Assembly (NCBI GenBank): GCA_003135135.1
Contig: PLDK01000048.1
Location: forward strand, 1 to 46,741
Length of the DNA stretch: 46,741 nt
From: Deltaproteobacteria bacterium
GTDB lineage: Bacteria; Desulfobacterota; Binatia; Binatales; Binataceae
Direction: 5' to 3'
The translations under genes were made by a program, and so were the position numbers. The notes below the pieces were generated by a model. It had not been told where the DNA came from. It did no database searches and was given only the letters and a program-made list of their open reading frames with translations. Below, piece by piece: positions 13,735 to 21,724 of the stretch (within the stretch, counting starts at the first letter, position 1; every line of letters starts with the position of its first letter).

Positions 13735-15846
13735 ATGAAACTCTCGACACGATTGCTCGGCACGTCCTACCGCTTCCGCTCGGTCAAGGAATTGCTCGCG
13801 CGCGCCAACGAAGCGCGCTCGGGCGACGAGCTTGCGGGAATCGCCGCGCGCTCCGAACGGGAACGAATCGCAGCCAAGACGGTGCTCGCGAATCTGACGT
13901 TGAACGATCTCCGCGAGAACCCGGTGGCTGCCTACGATCGCGACGAAGTGACGCGCGTGATCGACGACGCGATCGACCGCGACGCATTCGCCGCCGTGCG
14001 CAACCAGACGGCCGGCGAGTTCCGCGAATGGATCCTCGATGACGCGACGACCGGCGATGCGATCCTCGCGACGGGACGCGGAATCACCGCGGAGATTGCC
14101 GCCGCGGTCGCCAAGCTATGCAGCAATCTCGATCTGATCACGATTGCGTCGAAGATTCGCGTCGTCACCCGGGCGCGCACCACCCTTGGCCTCGCGGGCC
14201 GGCTCTCGACGCGCCTCCAGCCCAACCATCCGCGCGACGATCTCACCGGCGTCGCGGCCGCCATCTACGAAGGCCTTGCCTACGCGACTGGCGACGCGCT
14301 CATCGGAATCAACCCGTGCATCGACGAGCCCGACAACATCCGCCGACTGCTCGAACTCACCGCCGACATCATCGAGCGCACCGGAGTGCCGACGCAAAAT
14401 TGCGTGCTTGGCCATATCACGACGCAGATGCGCGCGCTCGAGGCCGGCGCTCCGATGGACATCATGTTCCAGAGCCTGGCGGGGACGGAGAAGGGCAACA
14501 CCGGTTTCGGGATTACGGTCGCGATGCTCGACGAAGGCTACGCGATGATTCGCGAGACCGGCAGGCTGCGCGCGGCGAACCTGATGTACTTCGAAACGGG
14601 GCAGGGCTCCGAGCTGTCCGCCGATGCGCACGAAGGCGCGGACCAGGTCACGCTCGAGGCGCGATGCTACGGGCTGGCGCGCCGCTACTCGCCGCTGCTG
14701 GTCAACACGGTGGTGGGATTCATCGGCCCCGAATATCTTTACGATGCGAAACAGATCACGCGCGCCGGCCTCGAGGATCATCTGATGGGCAAGCTGCTCG
14801 GAGTCCCGCACGGGGCCGACGCATGCTACACCAATCACGCTCGCGCCGATCAGAACGACTGCGAAAATCTGGCGCTGCTGCTCGCGTCGGCGGGATGCAA
14901 CTACTTCATGGCGGTGCCGATGGGCGACGACGTGATGCTCTTCTATCAATCGACCAGCTACCACGACGCCGCGGCGCTGAGGGCGGCGCTCAAGCTGCGT
15001 ACCGCGCCCGAGTTCGAGGATTGGTGCGAGCGTCGGGGAATCATCCGCGACGGCTGTCTCACGGCGCGCGCCGGCGACGCGAGGCTGCTGATGGATTCGT
15101 CGAGCAATTCAGGTGGCGGCGCCGATTTCGACGCGATGCGCCGTGCGACGCCCGCGCGGCTTGACGTGGGACGCGCGGGTCCGCGCTACACGACGGCCGC
15201 GATGCTCTCTGTGCAGGCAGATCACGCGCGCGCCGTCGATGCGGTCATGACGCTGGTTGCGCGTGATTGGCCGCGGCGCAATGGCCTGCTCGAAGTTCAC
15301 TCGCAGGCGCTCACGCGCGAAGATTATTTGCGCTATCCCGAGCGCGGCCGGCGTCTTGACGCCGTCGACGCTGCTCGGGTCGCGCGTCTTGCGCCGCGCG
15401 GGCGCGGCAAATCGGCGACGCCCAGCGTGCTGCTATGCATCGGCGACGGACTTTCATCGGCGGCGGTGGAGAAGAACGCCGCGCCGCTAATCCGCGCGCT
15501 CACACGGCGACTCTCGTCGCGCTACCGGCTCCTGAAGCCGATATTCATTCGAAATGCGCGGGTCAGAATCGAGGACCATCTCGGCGAAATATTGCGCCCC
15601 GACGTGGTCTGCATGATCGTTGGCGAGCGTCCCGGCCTGGGCACCGCCGAGAGCCTGAGTGCGTACGTGATTTATCGGCCCACGCTCAAATCGATCGAGC
15701 CCGACCGCACGGTGATATCGAACATTCATCGCGGCGGAATTCCGATCGCGGAGGCCGGGCACAAAATCGCGGCGCTGATCGACGACGTGATTCGATTGCG
15801 GGCGTCCGGCGCCGCTCTGGCGGAGAAAATTGCGCCGGCAACGTGA
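13735..15846 (+). CDS. eutBC: single-chain ethanolamine ammonia-lyase (EutB-EutC fusion)
   Basis: A 703-residue adenosylcobalamin enzyme that converts ethanolamine to acetaldehyde and ammonia. Residues 1 to about 455 are a full EutB TIM barrel. The substrate and active-site residues known from Escherichia coli EutB are at the same numbers: Arg160, Gln162, Asn193, Glu287 (YFETGQGSELSADAHEG) and Asp362. Residues about 470-703 are a full EutC B12-binding subunit (LDVGRAGPRYTT; LLCIGDGLSSAAV). They are joined by a Ser/Gly-rich linker around 454-466. The two subunits are normally separate. No reactivase (eutA), microcompartment or aldehyde dehydrogenase gene is nearby. The next gene, a SnoaL-like protein, lies 106 bp downstream across a repeat. 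Confidence 0.93.
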   Translation: MKLSTRLLGTSYRFRSVKELLARANEARSGDELAGIAARSERERIAAKTVLANLTLNDLRENPVAAYDRDEVTRVIDDAIDRDAFAAVRNQTAGEFREWILDDATTGDAILATGRGITAEIAAAVAKLCSNLDLITIASKIRVVTRARTTLGLAGRLSTRLQPNHPRDDLTGVAAAIYEGLAYATGDALIGINPCIDEPDNIRRLLELTADIIERTGVPTQNCVLGHITTQMRALEAGAPMDIMFQSLAGTEKGNTGFGITVAMLDEGYAMIRETGRLRAANLMYFETGQGSELSADAHEGADQVTLEARCYGLARRYSPLLVNTVVGFIGPEYLYDAKQITRAGLEDHLMGKLLGVPHGADACYTNHARADQNDCENLALLLASAGCNYFMAVPMGDDVMLFYQSTSYHDAAALRAALKLRTAPEFEDWCERRGIIRDGCLTARAGDARLLMDSSSNSGGGADFDAMRRATPARLDVGRAGPRYTTAAMLSVQADHARAVDAVMTLVARDWPRRNGLLEVHSQALTREDYLRYPERGRRLDAVDAARVARLAPRGRGKSATPSVLLCIGDGLSSAAVEKNAAPLIRALTRRLSSRYRLLKPIFIRNARVRIEDHLGEILRPDVVCMIVGERPGLGTAESLSAYVIYRPTLKSIEPDRTVISNIHRGGIPIAEAGHKIAALIDDVIRLRASGAALAEKIAPAT

Positions 15847-15881
15847 GTGCCGATACTCTCATCTTTCGCTTTCCGCATACC

Positions 15882-15906
15882 GGGTGCAGGGGTCACCCCT
15901 GCCGCG
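15882..15906. repeat. single hairpin repeat module
   Basis: A solitary copy of the GCAGGGGTCACCCCTGC hairpin, preceded by the typical ACCGGGT, between eutBC and the SnoaL-like gene. It has no U-tract, so it is not a classical terminator. Confidence 0.7.
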
Positions 15907-15952
15907 ACTGGCGCGTGCTCATCCGAAAAACTACGCTGGAAAACACCAAGCC

Positions 15953-16366
15953 ATGTCCGATCGCGAATCAGTACTTGCCGCCAACCGCGCCTTTTACGAC
16001 GCCTTCGAAAGTCTCGACGCCGAAAAGATGGAAGCGGTCTGGCTGCGCGACCCGCGAATCATTTGTATCCATCCCGGATGGCGTAAACTTTCGGGATGGG
16101 GTCCGATCATGTCGAGCTGGGAGCGTATCCTCGGCAACTTATTCGAGATGAAGTTCCAGCTTGGCGAGATTGAAGTGACGATCAGCGGCGACCTGGCGAT
16201 TGTCGTCGTCGAGGAAAGCCTGATCCAGCGCGGCTACGACGGCACCGAACGCTCGAACGTGCTCGCCACCAACGTTTTCGAGCGCGTGGGCAACGGATGG
16301 TTCATGGTAATGCATCATGGGTCGCCGGTGCTCGCGCCGCCCGACGACGAGCCGCCGCTCCAGTAA
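15953..16366 (+). CDS. SnoaL/NTF2-like protein
   Basis: A 137-residue protein of the NTF2/SnoaL fold (SnoaL_3 or ketosteroid-isomerase-like group): an N-terminal helix (VLAANRAFYDAFESLDAEKM), then WLRDPRIICIHPGWRKLSGW and a curved beta-sheet ending FMVMHHGSP. The pattern DxExMxxVW...D...HPG occurs in many small cytosolic proteins of unknown substrate. The ATG at 15953 begins MSDRESV; a longer frame upstream reads through the repeat module and is rejected. It probably shares a transcript with the VOC gene 41 bp downstream. Its function is not predictable. Confidence 0.82.
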   Translation: MSDRESVLAANRAFYDAFESLDAEKMEAVWLRDPRIICIHPGWRKLSGWGPIMSSWERILGNLFEMKFQLGEIEVTISGDLAIVVVEESLIQRGYDGTERSNVLATNVFERVGNGWFMVMHHGSPVLAPPDDEPPLQ

Positions 16367-16407
16367 TTCGCAAGTTGCCGGCAACCGTGCGAGGAGAAAA
16401 TTCGACG

Positions 16408-17280
16408 ATGCTCAAACGCGTTGACAGAATTCAGATTGCGGTCGCCGACCGCAATGCGGCTGAGCGGGTGGTCGCAGAAGTTTTCGGCGCGGAACTGATT
16501 CGCCGTGACAAGGCGGCGCCGCTTGGCGCTAGGCGAACCACGATGCAAGCGGGGACGAGCTTCGTCGAAATTCTCGAACCCGACGGGACAGGAGCGGTCC
16601 AGGATTTCCTCTCGAAGTGGGGGACGGGACTGTTCGGCGCGGGATTTTCGGTGGACGACCCCGGCGCCGCCGCGCATCATCTCGCGAAGTGCGGCGTCGG
16701 CTTCGAGCAATCCGCGGGACAACTGTATCTCGACGCCGCCGCAACGTTCGGGATGCGCACCGTCATTTCGCAGCACCGCGAACGCGTGCCCGTCGGCGCG
16801 ATAAAATGGGCGTACGAAGTCACCAACGTCGTCGGCGATTGGCAGGCGGCGTCCGCCCGCTATGCGCGCATCTTCGGCCTCGACGCGGCGAAGTTCAGCC
16901 CGATCGTGAGCAAGGATTTCGGCTACACGGGCACGCTGACGCTGTTCGATCCTCCCGCCCGTCTTGACCGCGTCGAGATAACGCAGATCACCGACCCCAA
17001 CCTTGCGATGGGCCGTTTTCACAAACGGCGCGGCGACTCGCTGTACATGTTTTTCGTCGAGACCGACGACGTCGGCGCGCTGGAAAAGCGCCTGCAAGAG
17101 CGCGGAGCGCGTTTCGCGGCGCATCGCCGCGACGAGGCGGGGCTGGCGGAATTGTTCATCCATCCTTCGGCATTTCTCGGCGTGCTGGTCGGGGTGAGCC
17201 GTACCGAGCATGCGTGGCTGTGGTCCGGCGATCCCGAGCGTGCGCGGCGCGCCGCGATTGCGCGCGCGAGCAAGGCGTAA
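16408..17280 (+). CDS. two-domain VOC-family protein
   Basis: A 290-residue protein with two vicinal-oxygen-chelate modules (about residues 3-120 and 130-270), each with beta-alpha-beta-beta-beta pairs (DRIQIAVADRNAAERVVAEVF; YEVTNVVGDWQAASARYARIF). The family includes glyoxalases, epimerases and extradiol dioxygenases, which use His/Glu metal ligands. Here the first module lacks the usual His near its first strand, so the metal site is uncertain. GAGGAG at 16391-16396 supports the ATG at 16408. It follows the SnoaL-like gene closely. Beyond its stop lies another repeat block. The substrate is unknown. Confidence 0.82.
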   Translation: MLKRVDRIQIAVADRNAAERVVAEVFGAELIRRDKAAPLGARRTTMQAGTSFVEILEPDGTGAVQDFLSKWGTGLFGAGFSVDDPGAAAHHLAKCGVGFEQSAGQLYLDAAATFGMRTVISQHRERVPVGAIKWAYEVTNVVGDWQAASARYARIFGLDAAKFSPIVSKDFGYTGTLTLFDPPARLDRVEITQITDPNLAMGRFHKRRGDSLYMFFVETDDVGALEKRLQERGARFAAHRRDEAGLAELFIHPSAFLGVLVGVSRTEHAWLWSGDPERARRAAIARASKA

Positions 17281-17470
17281 ATTGTATGCGGAAACTCACC
17301 GTGGGTTCGCAGGGGTGACCCCTGCACCCAGTATTAAGGCCACCCGCCATTGGCGGGCGCGGCCCCTGCCAACGGCTTAATACTTCGCTGCCGTCGCCAC
17401 GGCCAAGGGGTAAACCCTGCACCTTAGTGAGGAAGAAGAAAGATGCGGGCTTCGCCCTGTTAGAACGGGT
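17281..17470. repeat. composite palindromic repeat block
   Basis: The modules in order are: a GCGGAAACTCACCGTGGGTT half-module; GCAGGGGTGACCCCTGC; CCGCCATTGGCGGG; GCCAACGGC; a GCCGTCGCCACGGC piece; a decayed GGGGTAAACCCTGC; and GGGCTTCGCCC near 17448. It lies between the convergent ends of the VOC gene and sat. Confidence 0.7.
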
Positions 17471-17500
17471 CAGGGGAAGATGGGGGGCGTTCTTTTTTTA
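17462..17500 (+). terminator. possible weak terminator
   Basis: AGAACG (17462-17467) can pair with CGTTCT (17488-17493), directly followed by a T7 run. The loop is long (20 nt) and G-rich, so the hairpin is weak. It would end the transcript of the upstream VOC gene. Confidence 0.35.
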
Positions 17501-17558
17501 TATCACCTGAGCACAGCCAGGGATTTCGCGCCCTAAAGCGCGTGCTCGCGATTGCGCG

Positions 17559-18734
17559 CTATTTTGCCTCGTGCATCGCGCGCACCAGAATCGCCGCCAG
17601 CTCCGGCCGCGTAAATTCCGGCGGCGGCGCATCGCCCGCCCGCAGCATCTCGCGAACTTTCGTTCCCGACAGTATCAAGCGGTCTTCGTCGGTATGCGGG
17701 CAGGTCTTGAACGACGCCATCGAGTTGCATCGCTTGCAGTAGAACGTGTTCTCGAACATCAGCGGCGTTATTCCCATTTCGGACGGCTCGAAGCGCTCGA
17801 AGATTTTCTGCGCGTCGTAGCTGCCGTAGTAATTGCCGACGCCGGCGTGATCGCGCCCGACGATGAAATGCGTGCACCCGTAGTTGCGCCGCGCGATCGC
17901 GTGCAGGATCGCCTCGCGCGGGCCGCCATAGCGCATGTGCGCCGGGAACACGCCGATCATCGCGCGATTCTTCGGATAGTACAGGTCGAGCAGAACCTTG
18001 TAAGTCTCCATCCTGACCGCGGCGGGCACGTCGTCGCCTTTGGTTTCTCCCACCAGCGGATGGATCATCAGTCCGTCGCAGATTTCCAGCGCCGCTTTCT
18101 GGATATACTCGTGCGCGCGATGAGTCGGGTTGCGGGTCTGGAAGGCGACGATTTTTTTCCATCCCCGCTCGCGAAACGCCGCCCGCGTCTGCCGGGGCTC
18201 GCGCGGAAATTCCAGGAAGGTGCGCCCCGGTATTTCCTCGATCAGCGTGAGCTTGCCCGCCAGGCAGTACGGCGGCATCGAGGTGACGTTCTTCGCCCCC
18301 GGATGCGCGTCCTCGGCGGTGCCGAACACGTTTTGCGCTTCGCTCTTGCGATCGACTTTGTAGATTTCCGCAAGCTTCAGAATCGCCGGCCGCCGTCCGT
18401 CTTCGGTCGCGAGCGCGATATCCTGTCCGGCTTTCAGCTCTTTCACTGTCGTTTCATCGACGCCGAGCGTGATTGGAATCGACCACGGCACTCCCGACGC
18501 AAGCCGCATCTCGTCGCGCGAGCGAATGTAGTCCGCCTCGCCCATGAAACCCGTCAGGGGCGAGAACGCGCCCGACGCGAGCATCTCGAGATCGGCCAAG
18601 TCGCGCGCGTTGAGCGTAACGGCCGCGAGTTTCGCGCCGTGCGCCGCCAGCGCAGCGCGCTCGGAGACCGGCGCTTTCAGATCGACCAGCTCGCCGCCGC
18701 CATGAGCCGTGATTGCGTCGTCGCGCACGCTCAT
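17559..18734 (-). CDS. sat: sulfate adenylyltransferase (ATP sulfurylase)
   Basis: A 391-residue single-chain ATP sulfurylase, making adenosine 5'-phosphosulfate from ATP and sulfate. It has an N-terminal PUA-like domain (residues 1 to about 170), then the nucleotidyl-transferase domain with [12 protein letters not shown] at 199-210 and GRDHAG at 293-298, the family's ATP and sulfate motifs. A Cys-rich segment near the C-terminus ([17 protein letters not shown]) resembles the zinc-binding loop of the bacterial Sat type. Its ATG overlaps the cysC stop by 4 nt (ATGA), so the two are translationally coupled and together make PAPS. No sulfite-forming reductase is in the window. Confidence 0.95.
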   Translation of the reverse strand: MSVRDDAITAHGGGELVDLKAPVSERAALAAHGAKLAAVTLNARDLADLEMLASGAFSPLTGFMGEADYIRSRDEMRLASGVPWSIPITLGVDETTVKELKAGQDIALATEDGRRPAILKLAEIYKVDRKSEAQNVFGTAEDAHPGAKNVTSMPPYCLAGKLTLIEEIPGRTFLEFPREPRQTRAAFRERGWKKIVAFQTRNPTHRAHEYIQKAALEICDGLMIHPLVGETKGDDVPAAVRMETYKVLLDLYYPKNRAMIGVFPAHMRYGGPREAILHAIARRNYGCTHFIVGRDHAGVGNYYGSYDAQKIFERFEPSEMGITPLMFENTFYCKRCNSMASFKTCPHTDEDRLILSGTKVREMLRAGDAPPPEFTRPELAAILVRAMHEAK

Positions 18735-19279
18735 CGCCGTGCTCCCTTGCTGACGTAGTTCAGCTCCTCGAGCCGCCCGAGCAACTTGCCCAGACTCTGC
18801 GCTACGGTTTCCGTGCTGCTATCGACAATCAGTTCGGGCTTGAGCGGCTCTTCGTAGGGGTCCGAGACGCCAGTGAAAGATTTGATCTCGCCGGCCAGCG
18901 CCTTCTTGTAGAGCCCTTTCACGTCGCGCTCGACGAGTTTGTCGATCGTGCAGCGGACATAGACTTCGAAGAAATGCTTATGATTGCGCCGCACCTCGTC
19001 GCGAATCTCGCGGTAGGGCGAAATCGCCGCTGAAATCGCGATCACCCCGTTGCGCGCCAGCAGATGGCACACATACCCGATGCGCCGGATGTTGATGTCG
19101 CGATCCTCTTTGGAAAAGCCAAGTCCCTTGGAAAGATTGGTGCGGACTTCGTCACCGTCGAGGATTTCCACGCGATGCGCCCGCCGGCGCAGTTCTTCGG
19201 CAGCCAGATTGGCTAGCGTGGATTTCCCCGCCCCGGACAGGCCTGTAAACCACAAGGTAAAACCTTGATCCATCGGCAA
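18731..19279 (-). CDS. cysC: adenylylsulfate (APS) kinase
   Basis: A 182-residue P-loop kinase that phosphorylates APS to PAPS. The Walker A motif GLSGAGKST lies at residues 13-21. The family motifs [18 protein letters not shown] and [19 protein letters not shown] are present, as is [11 protein letters not shown] near the end. Length is normal. The start is TTG 19279 (GGGAG 9 nt upstream) or ATG 19273; they differ by two residues. It is first in the cysC-sat operon. The upstream 60 bp is strikingly AT-rich. Confidence 0.94.
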   Translation of the reverse strand: MPMDQGFTLWFTGLSGAGKSTLANLAAEELRRRAHRVEILDGDEVRTNLSKGLGFSKEDRDINIRRIGYVCHLLARNGVIAISAAISPYREIRDEVRRNHKHFFEVYVRCTIDKLVERDVKGLYKKALAGEIKSFTGVSDPYEEPLKPELIVDSSTETVAQSLGKLLGRLEELNYVSKGARR

Positions 19280-19289
19280 AAACTGATGC

Positions 19290-19345
19290 TCCCTTAAGAA
19301 TTAGATTACTTGGTGAACCTTAAAAATTACTTAATCTTATCGGAA
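19290..19345 (-). promoter_or_regulatory. AT-rich cysC-sat promoter/operator candidate
   Basis: This stretch upstream of cysC is far more AT-rich than the rest of the window. Read on the minus strand it carries the direct repeat AAGTAAT twice, 18 nt apart start to start, with AATTTTTAAGG between them. Such an island next to a sulfate-activation operon is a plausible promoter with regulator sites. No single -10/-35 pair is clear. Confidence 0.4.
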
Positions 19346-19392
19346 GAAACAAGGCTGCCGGTCGTCAGGAAGTTGGGCGCCGATCTGCCTGC

Positions 19393-20076
19393 TCAGGCGC
19401 GCGCAGCCGGCACGATCACGTGAATCGCGAGCGCCGCCGGCGAGCCGAAGATTTCGGTGGCGCCTGCCGCGAGCAACCGATCGCGCGCGGCATCGGTGGC
19501 CGCGATTCCATAAAATCGCACGCCACAATTTTGCGCGGCCAGCAGGTCGGCGTCGCTGTCGCCAACAAACGCGGCCTGCGATCGATCGACGGAAAACAAT
19601 TCGAGTGCGGCAATCAGCATGTCGGCCGCCGGCTTGAGTCCGAGCAGAGTGTCGCGTCCGACGATTGCGTCGACGGATGCGCCGGTGTTCCTGCCCAACC
19701 AGCGCTTGACCGTTCTCGACGAGTTGGAGGTCACGATCGCAACGGCGGCGCCGGTTTCTTTCAGTGCCTCGAGCGCTTCGATCGCTCCTTCCAGTGCTTG
19801 CGCGCGATCGACTCCCGCCAGCTCGATTTTCTCGATTATATCCGAAGCGCGGCGCAGTCCTTCGGTGACCCCGGGTTGGTTGATCTCCGCGAGCATGAGC
19901 GTGCGGTAGGCGTCGTAGAGCGGGAGATTGCCGCGCGGGATTCGTGCGAATAGTTGGTCAGGCGCGCCGATGGAGCGCAGGTAGGGTTCGAGCACGAGCC
20001 GCCCGCCGGCCCAATCGACCTCGGGCTCGAGCCGCGCGATCGTGTTGTCGAAATCGAACATCCAGAGCTTGTACAT
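19393..20076 (-). CDS. HAD-superfamily hydrolase (subfamily IA)
   Basis: A 227-residue phosphatase-type HAD protein. Motif I is FDFDNT, with nucleophile Asp8 and acid Asp10; motif II is VTSNSS; motif III is a Lys in LGLKPA; motif IV is FVGDSDAD. The insertion after motif I forms an alpha-helical cap. The complete motif set predicts phosphatase or phosphoglycolate-phosphatase-like activity on a small metabolite. ATG 20076 shares its A with the TGA of the degenerate E1-like gene upstream (TGATG), so translation is coupled. It ends a three-gene set with the two E1-like proteins, and a functional link to them is inferred from that coupling. Confidence 0.88.
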   Translation of the reverse strand: MYKLWMFDFDNTIARLEPEVDWAGGRLVLEPYLRSIGAPDQLFARIPRGNLPLYDAYRTLMLAEINQPGVTEGLRRASDIIEKIELAGVDRAQALEGAIEALEALKETGAAVAIVTSNSSRTVKRWLGRNTGASVDAIVGRDTLLGLKPAADMLIAALELFSVDRSQAAFVGDSDADLLAAQNCGVRFYGIAATDAARDRLLAAGATEIFGSPAALAIHVIVPAARA

Positions 20077-20681
20077 CACGGATGAAGGCGAACCCTGGTT
20101 TGATAACCGTCGAACTCAATGATCGCCGGCGATGGATTTTCCGCGTATCCGGCAATCAGCTTGAATGCCTCCGCCGTCGCGAGCATCGCGATAAATTCCG
20201 CGGCTTCCGAGCGGCTGCCCACTCCCGCATGCATCGACGCATCGACGCTTGGCGCTCTGGGCGCCCCGCCGGGGATGACGGTGATTTTTCCCGGCGCGTC
20301 CAGGCGCGCGACTACCCACGCTCGCACGTCGCGATAGCTCACGATTTCATTCGCAACTTTTCGCGCCGCTTCACTTCCAACGATCAAGAGCGCCAAATCG
20401 ACGCGGCCTTTTGACTCATCCGCGACAGTGACAGATACGCCGGCGTTCAGTTCGCGCGCGGCAGCTATTTCCCCGGCGAATCCGCTTTGGCCGCCGGCCA
20501 CCCGCACGCCGATCGCTCCGACCCCTGCGCCAACCAGGTAAGCCAGCGGCGCTTCGATATCGCGCGCATCGCCCGCCAGCACCGTCCGCGCGGCAATCAA
20601 ACGTTCCTGGCCGCGGCCGCCGATGCGCGGCACGATTATCTGGCGGCTGTAGCGTTCGATTTGCGCGTCAGTCAGGGTCAT
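20076..20681 (-). CDS. degenerate (inactive) E1-like/ThiF-fold partner protein
   Basis: A 201-residue homologue of MoeB/ThiF-type E1 enzymes that has lost its active site. The N-terminus MTLTDAQIERYSRQIIVPRI is the typical E1 opening, with Arg13 at the place of MoeB Arg14. The C-terminal SEAAEFIAMLATAEAFKLIAG matches the last helix of MoeB. The ATP loop is gone (AGDARDIEAP instead of GxGGLGxP), and the Asp after beta-2, the NLxRQ arginine and all zinc Cys are missing. It is not a fragment of the neighbour: both genes cover the fold through to the C-terminus. It starts 10 nt after the stop of the active E1-like gene and overlaps the HAD gene. A stabilising or arginine-donating role is inferred. 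Confidence 0.82.
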   Translation of the reverse strand: MTLTDAQIERYSRQIIVPRIGGRGQERLIAARTVLAGDARDIEAPLAYLVGAGVGAIGVRVAGGQSGFAGEIAAARELNAGVSVTVADESKGRVDLALLIVGSEAARKVANEIVSYRDVRAWVVARLDAPGKITVIPGGAPRAPSVDASMHAGVGSRSEAAEFIAMLATAEAFKLIAGYAENPSPAIIEFDGYQTRVRLHP

Positions 20682-20691
20682 CGCGATTCCG

Positions 20692-21498
20692 TCATCTGCC
20701 CGGCGATTGCGACTCGCGCCGCCCGCGCGCATCGCGCCCCTGCGGCTTCCACGCGCCGCAGCCGCACCCGGAGCGAGGACTAACCGCCGCAATTCGCACC
20801 CGGGCCGGGCCGGACGCGTCGCAGGTGAGAATTTTTCCCGAGAGCAAGGGCGTTTGCCCGCGCACGGCGCGCATCGCCTCCGCCGCCTGCAGCTCGCCGA
20901 TCGCGCCCGCCACGGGACCGACGATCCCCGCTTCGCGACAACTCTGGGTTTCGTTTTCATCAGGCGGAGTCTCGAACACGCATCGGATGCACGCCGTCTG
21001 GCCCGGGATTACCGTCATCGCCTGCCCGGTCATCCCAACTACACCGCCGTAAACGAACGGCGTCCGCGCGGTGATACACGTGTCGTTGATCAAAAATTTC
21101 GTGGCCGGACTGTCAGTCGCGTCGATTACAAAGTCGTGTAGTACTACCAGACGCGCCGCGTTGGACGCTTCGAGCGCAATCGGATGCCGTTTCACGTTGA
21201 CCTCGGGGAACCGCTCGACCAGCCATCGCGCCGCCGCATCAACCTTCGGCGTGCCGGTATCCCGGCTTCGATAGATCACCTGGCGAGCGAGATTCGACAG
21301 TTCGACGGGGTCGGGATCGATTAGCGTCAGCCGCCTTGCGCCGGCTCGCGCCAGCGCCCGCAATGCGGGAACGCCGAGTCCGCCCAAGCCGACGATCAGT
21401 ATTCGTTGTGTTGCCACTTCGTCGTGCTTCTCCCGCCCGTCGAGAGCCGCAACGCCATCAGTGCTGGTGGGAGTTGGTGAAAAATCCTGCGACGACAA
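20692..21498 (-). CDS. E1-like (ThiF/MoeB/HesA) adenylating enzyme lacking the N-terminal arm
   Basis: Up to 268 residues. The ATP loop ILIVGLGGLGVPA, the nucleotide Asp (LIDPD), ELSNLARQ (arginine), GTPKV (lysine), and VIDATDSPATK are all present. So are CIRC, a Cys in QSCREAGI, and a C-terminal CGCG in the place of the second zinc Cys pair. It should therefore adenylate the C-terminus of a ubiquitin-like sulfur carrier (ThiS/MoaD type). The N-terminal RYxRQ arm present in MoeB/ThiF is absent: the Rossmann fold starts near residue 32 after a polar stretch. The start is TTG 21498, or more simply GTG 21417 (V28). It is first in the E1-E1-HAD operon. Confidence 0.87.
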   Translation of the reverse strand: MSSQDFSPTPTSTDGVAALDGREKHDEVATQRILIVGLGGLGVPALRALARAGARRLTLIDPDPVELSNLARQVIYRSRDTGTPKVDAAARWLVERFPEVNVKRHPIALEASNAARLVVLHDFVIDATDSPATKFLINDTCITARTPFVYGGVVGMTGQAMTVIPGQTACIRCVFETPPDENETQSCREAGIVGPVAGAIGELQAAEAMRAVRGQTPLLSGKILTCDASGPARVRIAAVSPRSGCGCGAWKPQGRDARGRRESQSPGR

Positions 21499-21724
21499 GA
21501 AAGCTGCAATCGCTGACAGTTGGCTGACGGTAATATGCGAGCGCGGGCGTTGTCAATCGACGGACCAATCGGTCAGGCGCCTGTCAATTCCTCTGTCAAC
21601 TCGCTTGCCACTCGCCTGCCATTTGTCTATGTTGCCGCATCGTGCAGACGGTCTTATGGCGGAGGAACGAAATTCGCGCCGCCGGACTGCGTATTTTGCG
21701 GATTAAATGCATAGGAGATCGACT

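Noticed and set aside
15882-15906. Hairpin after eutBC as a Rho-independent terminator
   Set aside because: It is a strong stem but has no U-run; the same hairpin occurs in many places unrelated to gene ends.
17571-18758. 395-codon frame antisense to sat
   Set aside because: Sat motifs are on the other strand; the open frame is due to base composition.
20076-21498. The two E1-like genes as one gene broken by a frameshift
   Set aside because: Each covers the Rossmann fold and the C-terminal helix. They are paralogues in tandem, not pieces of one protein.
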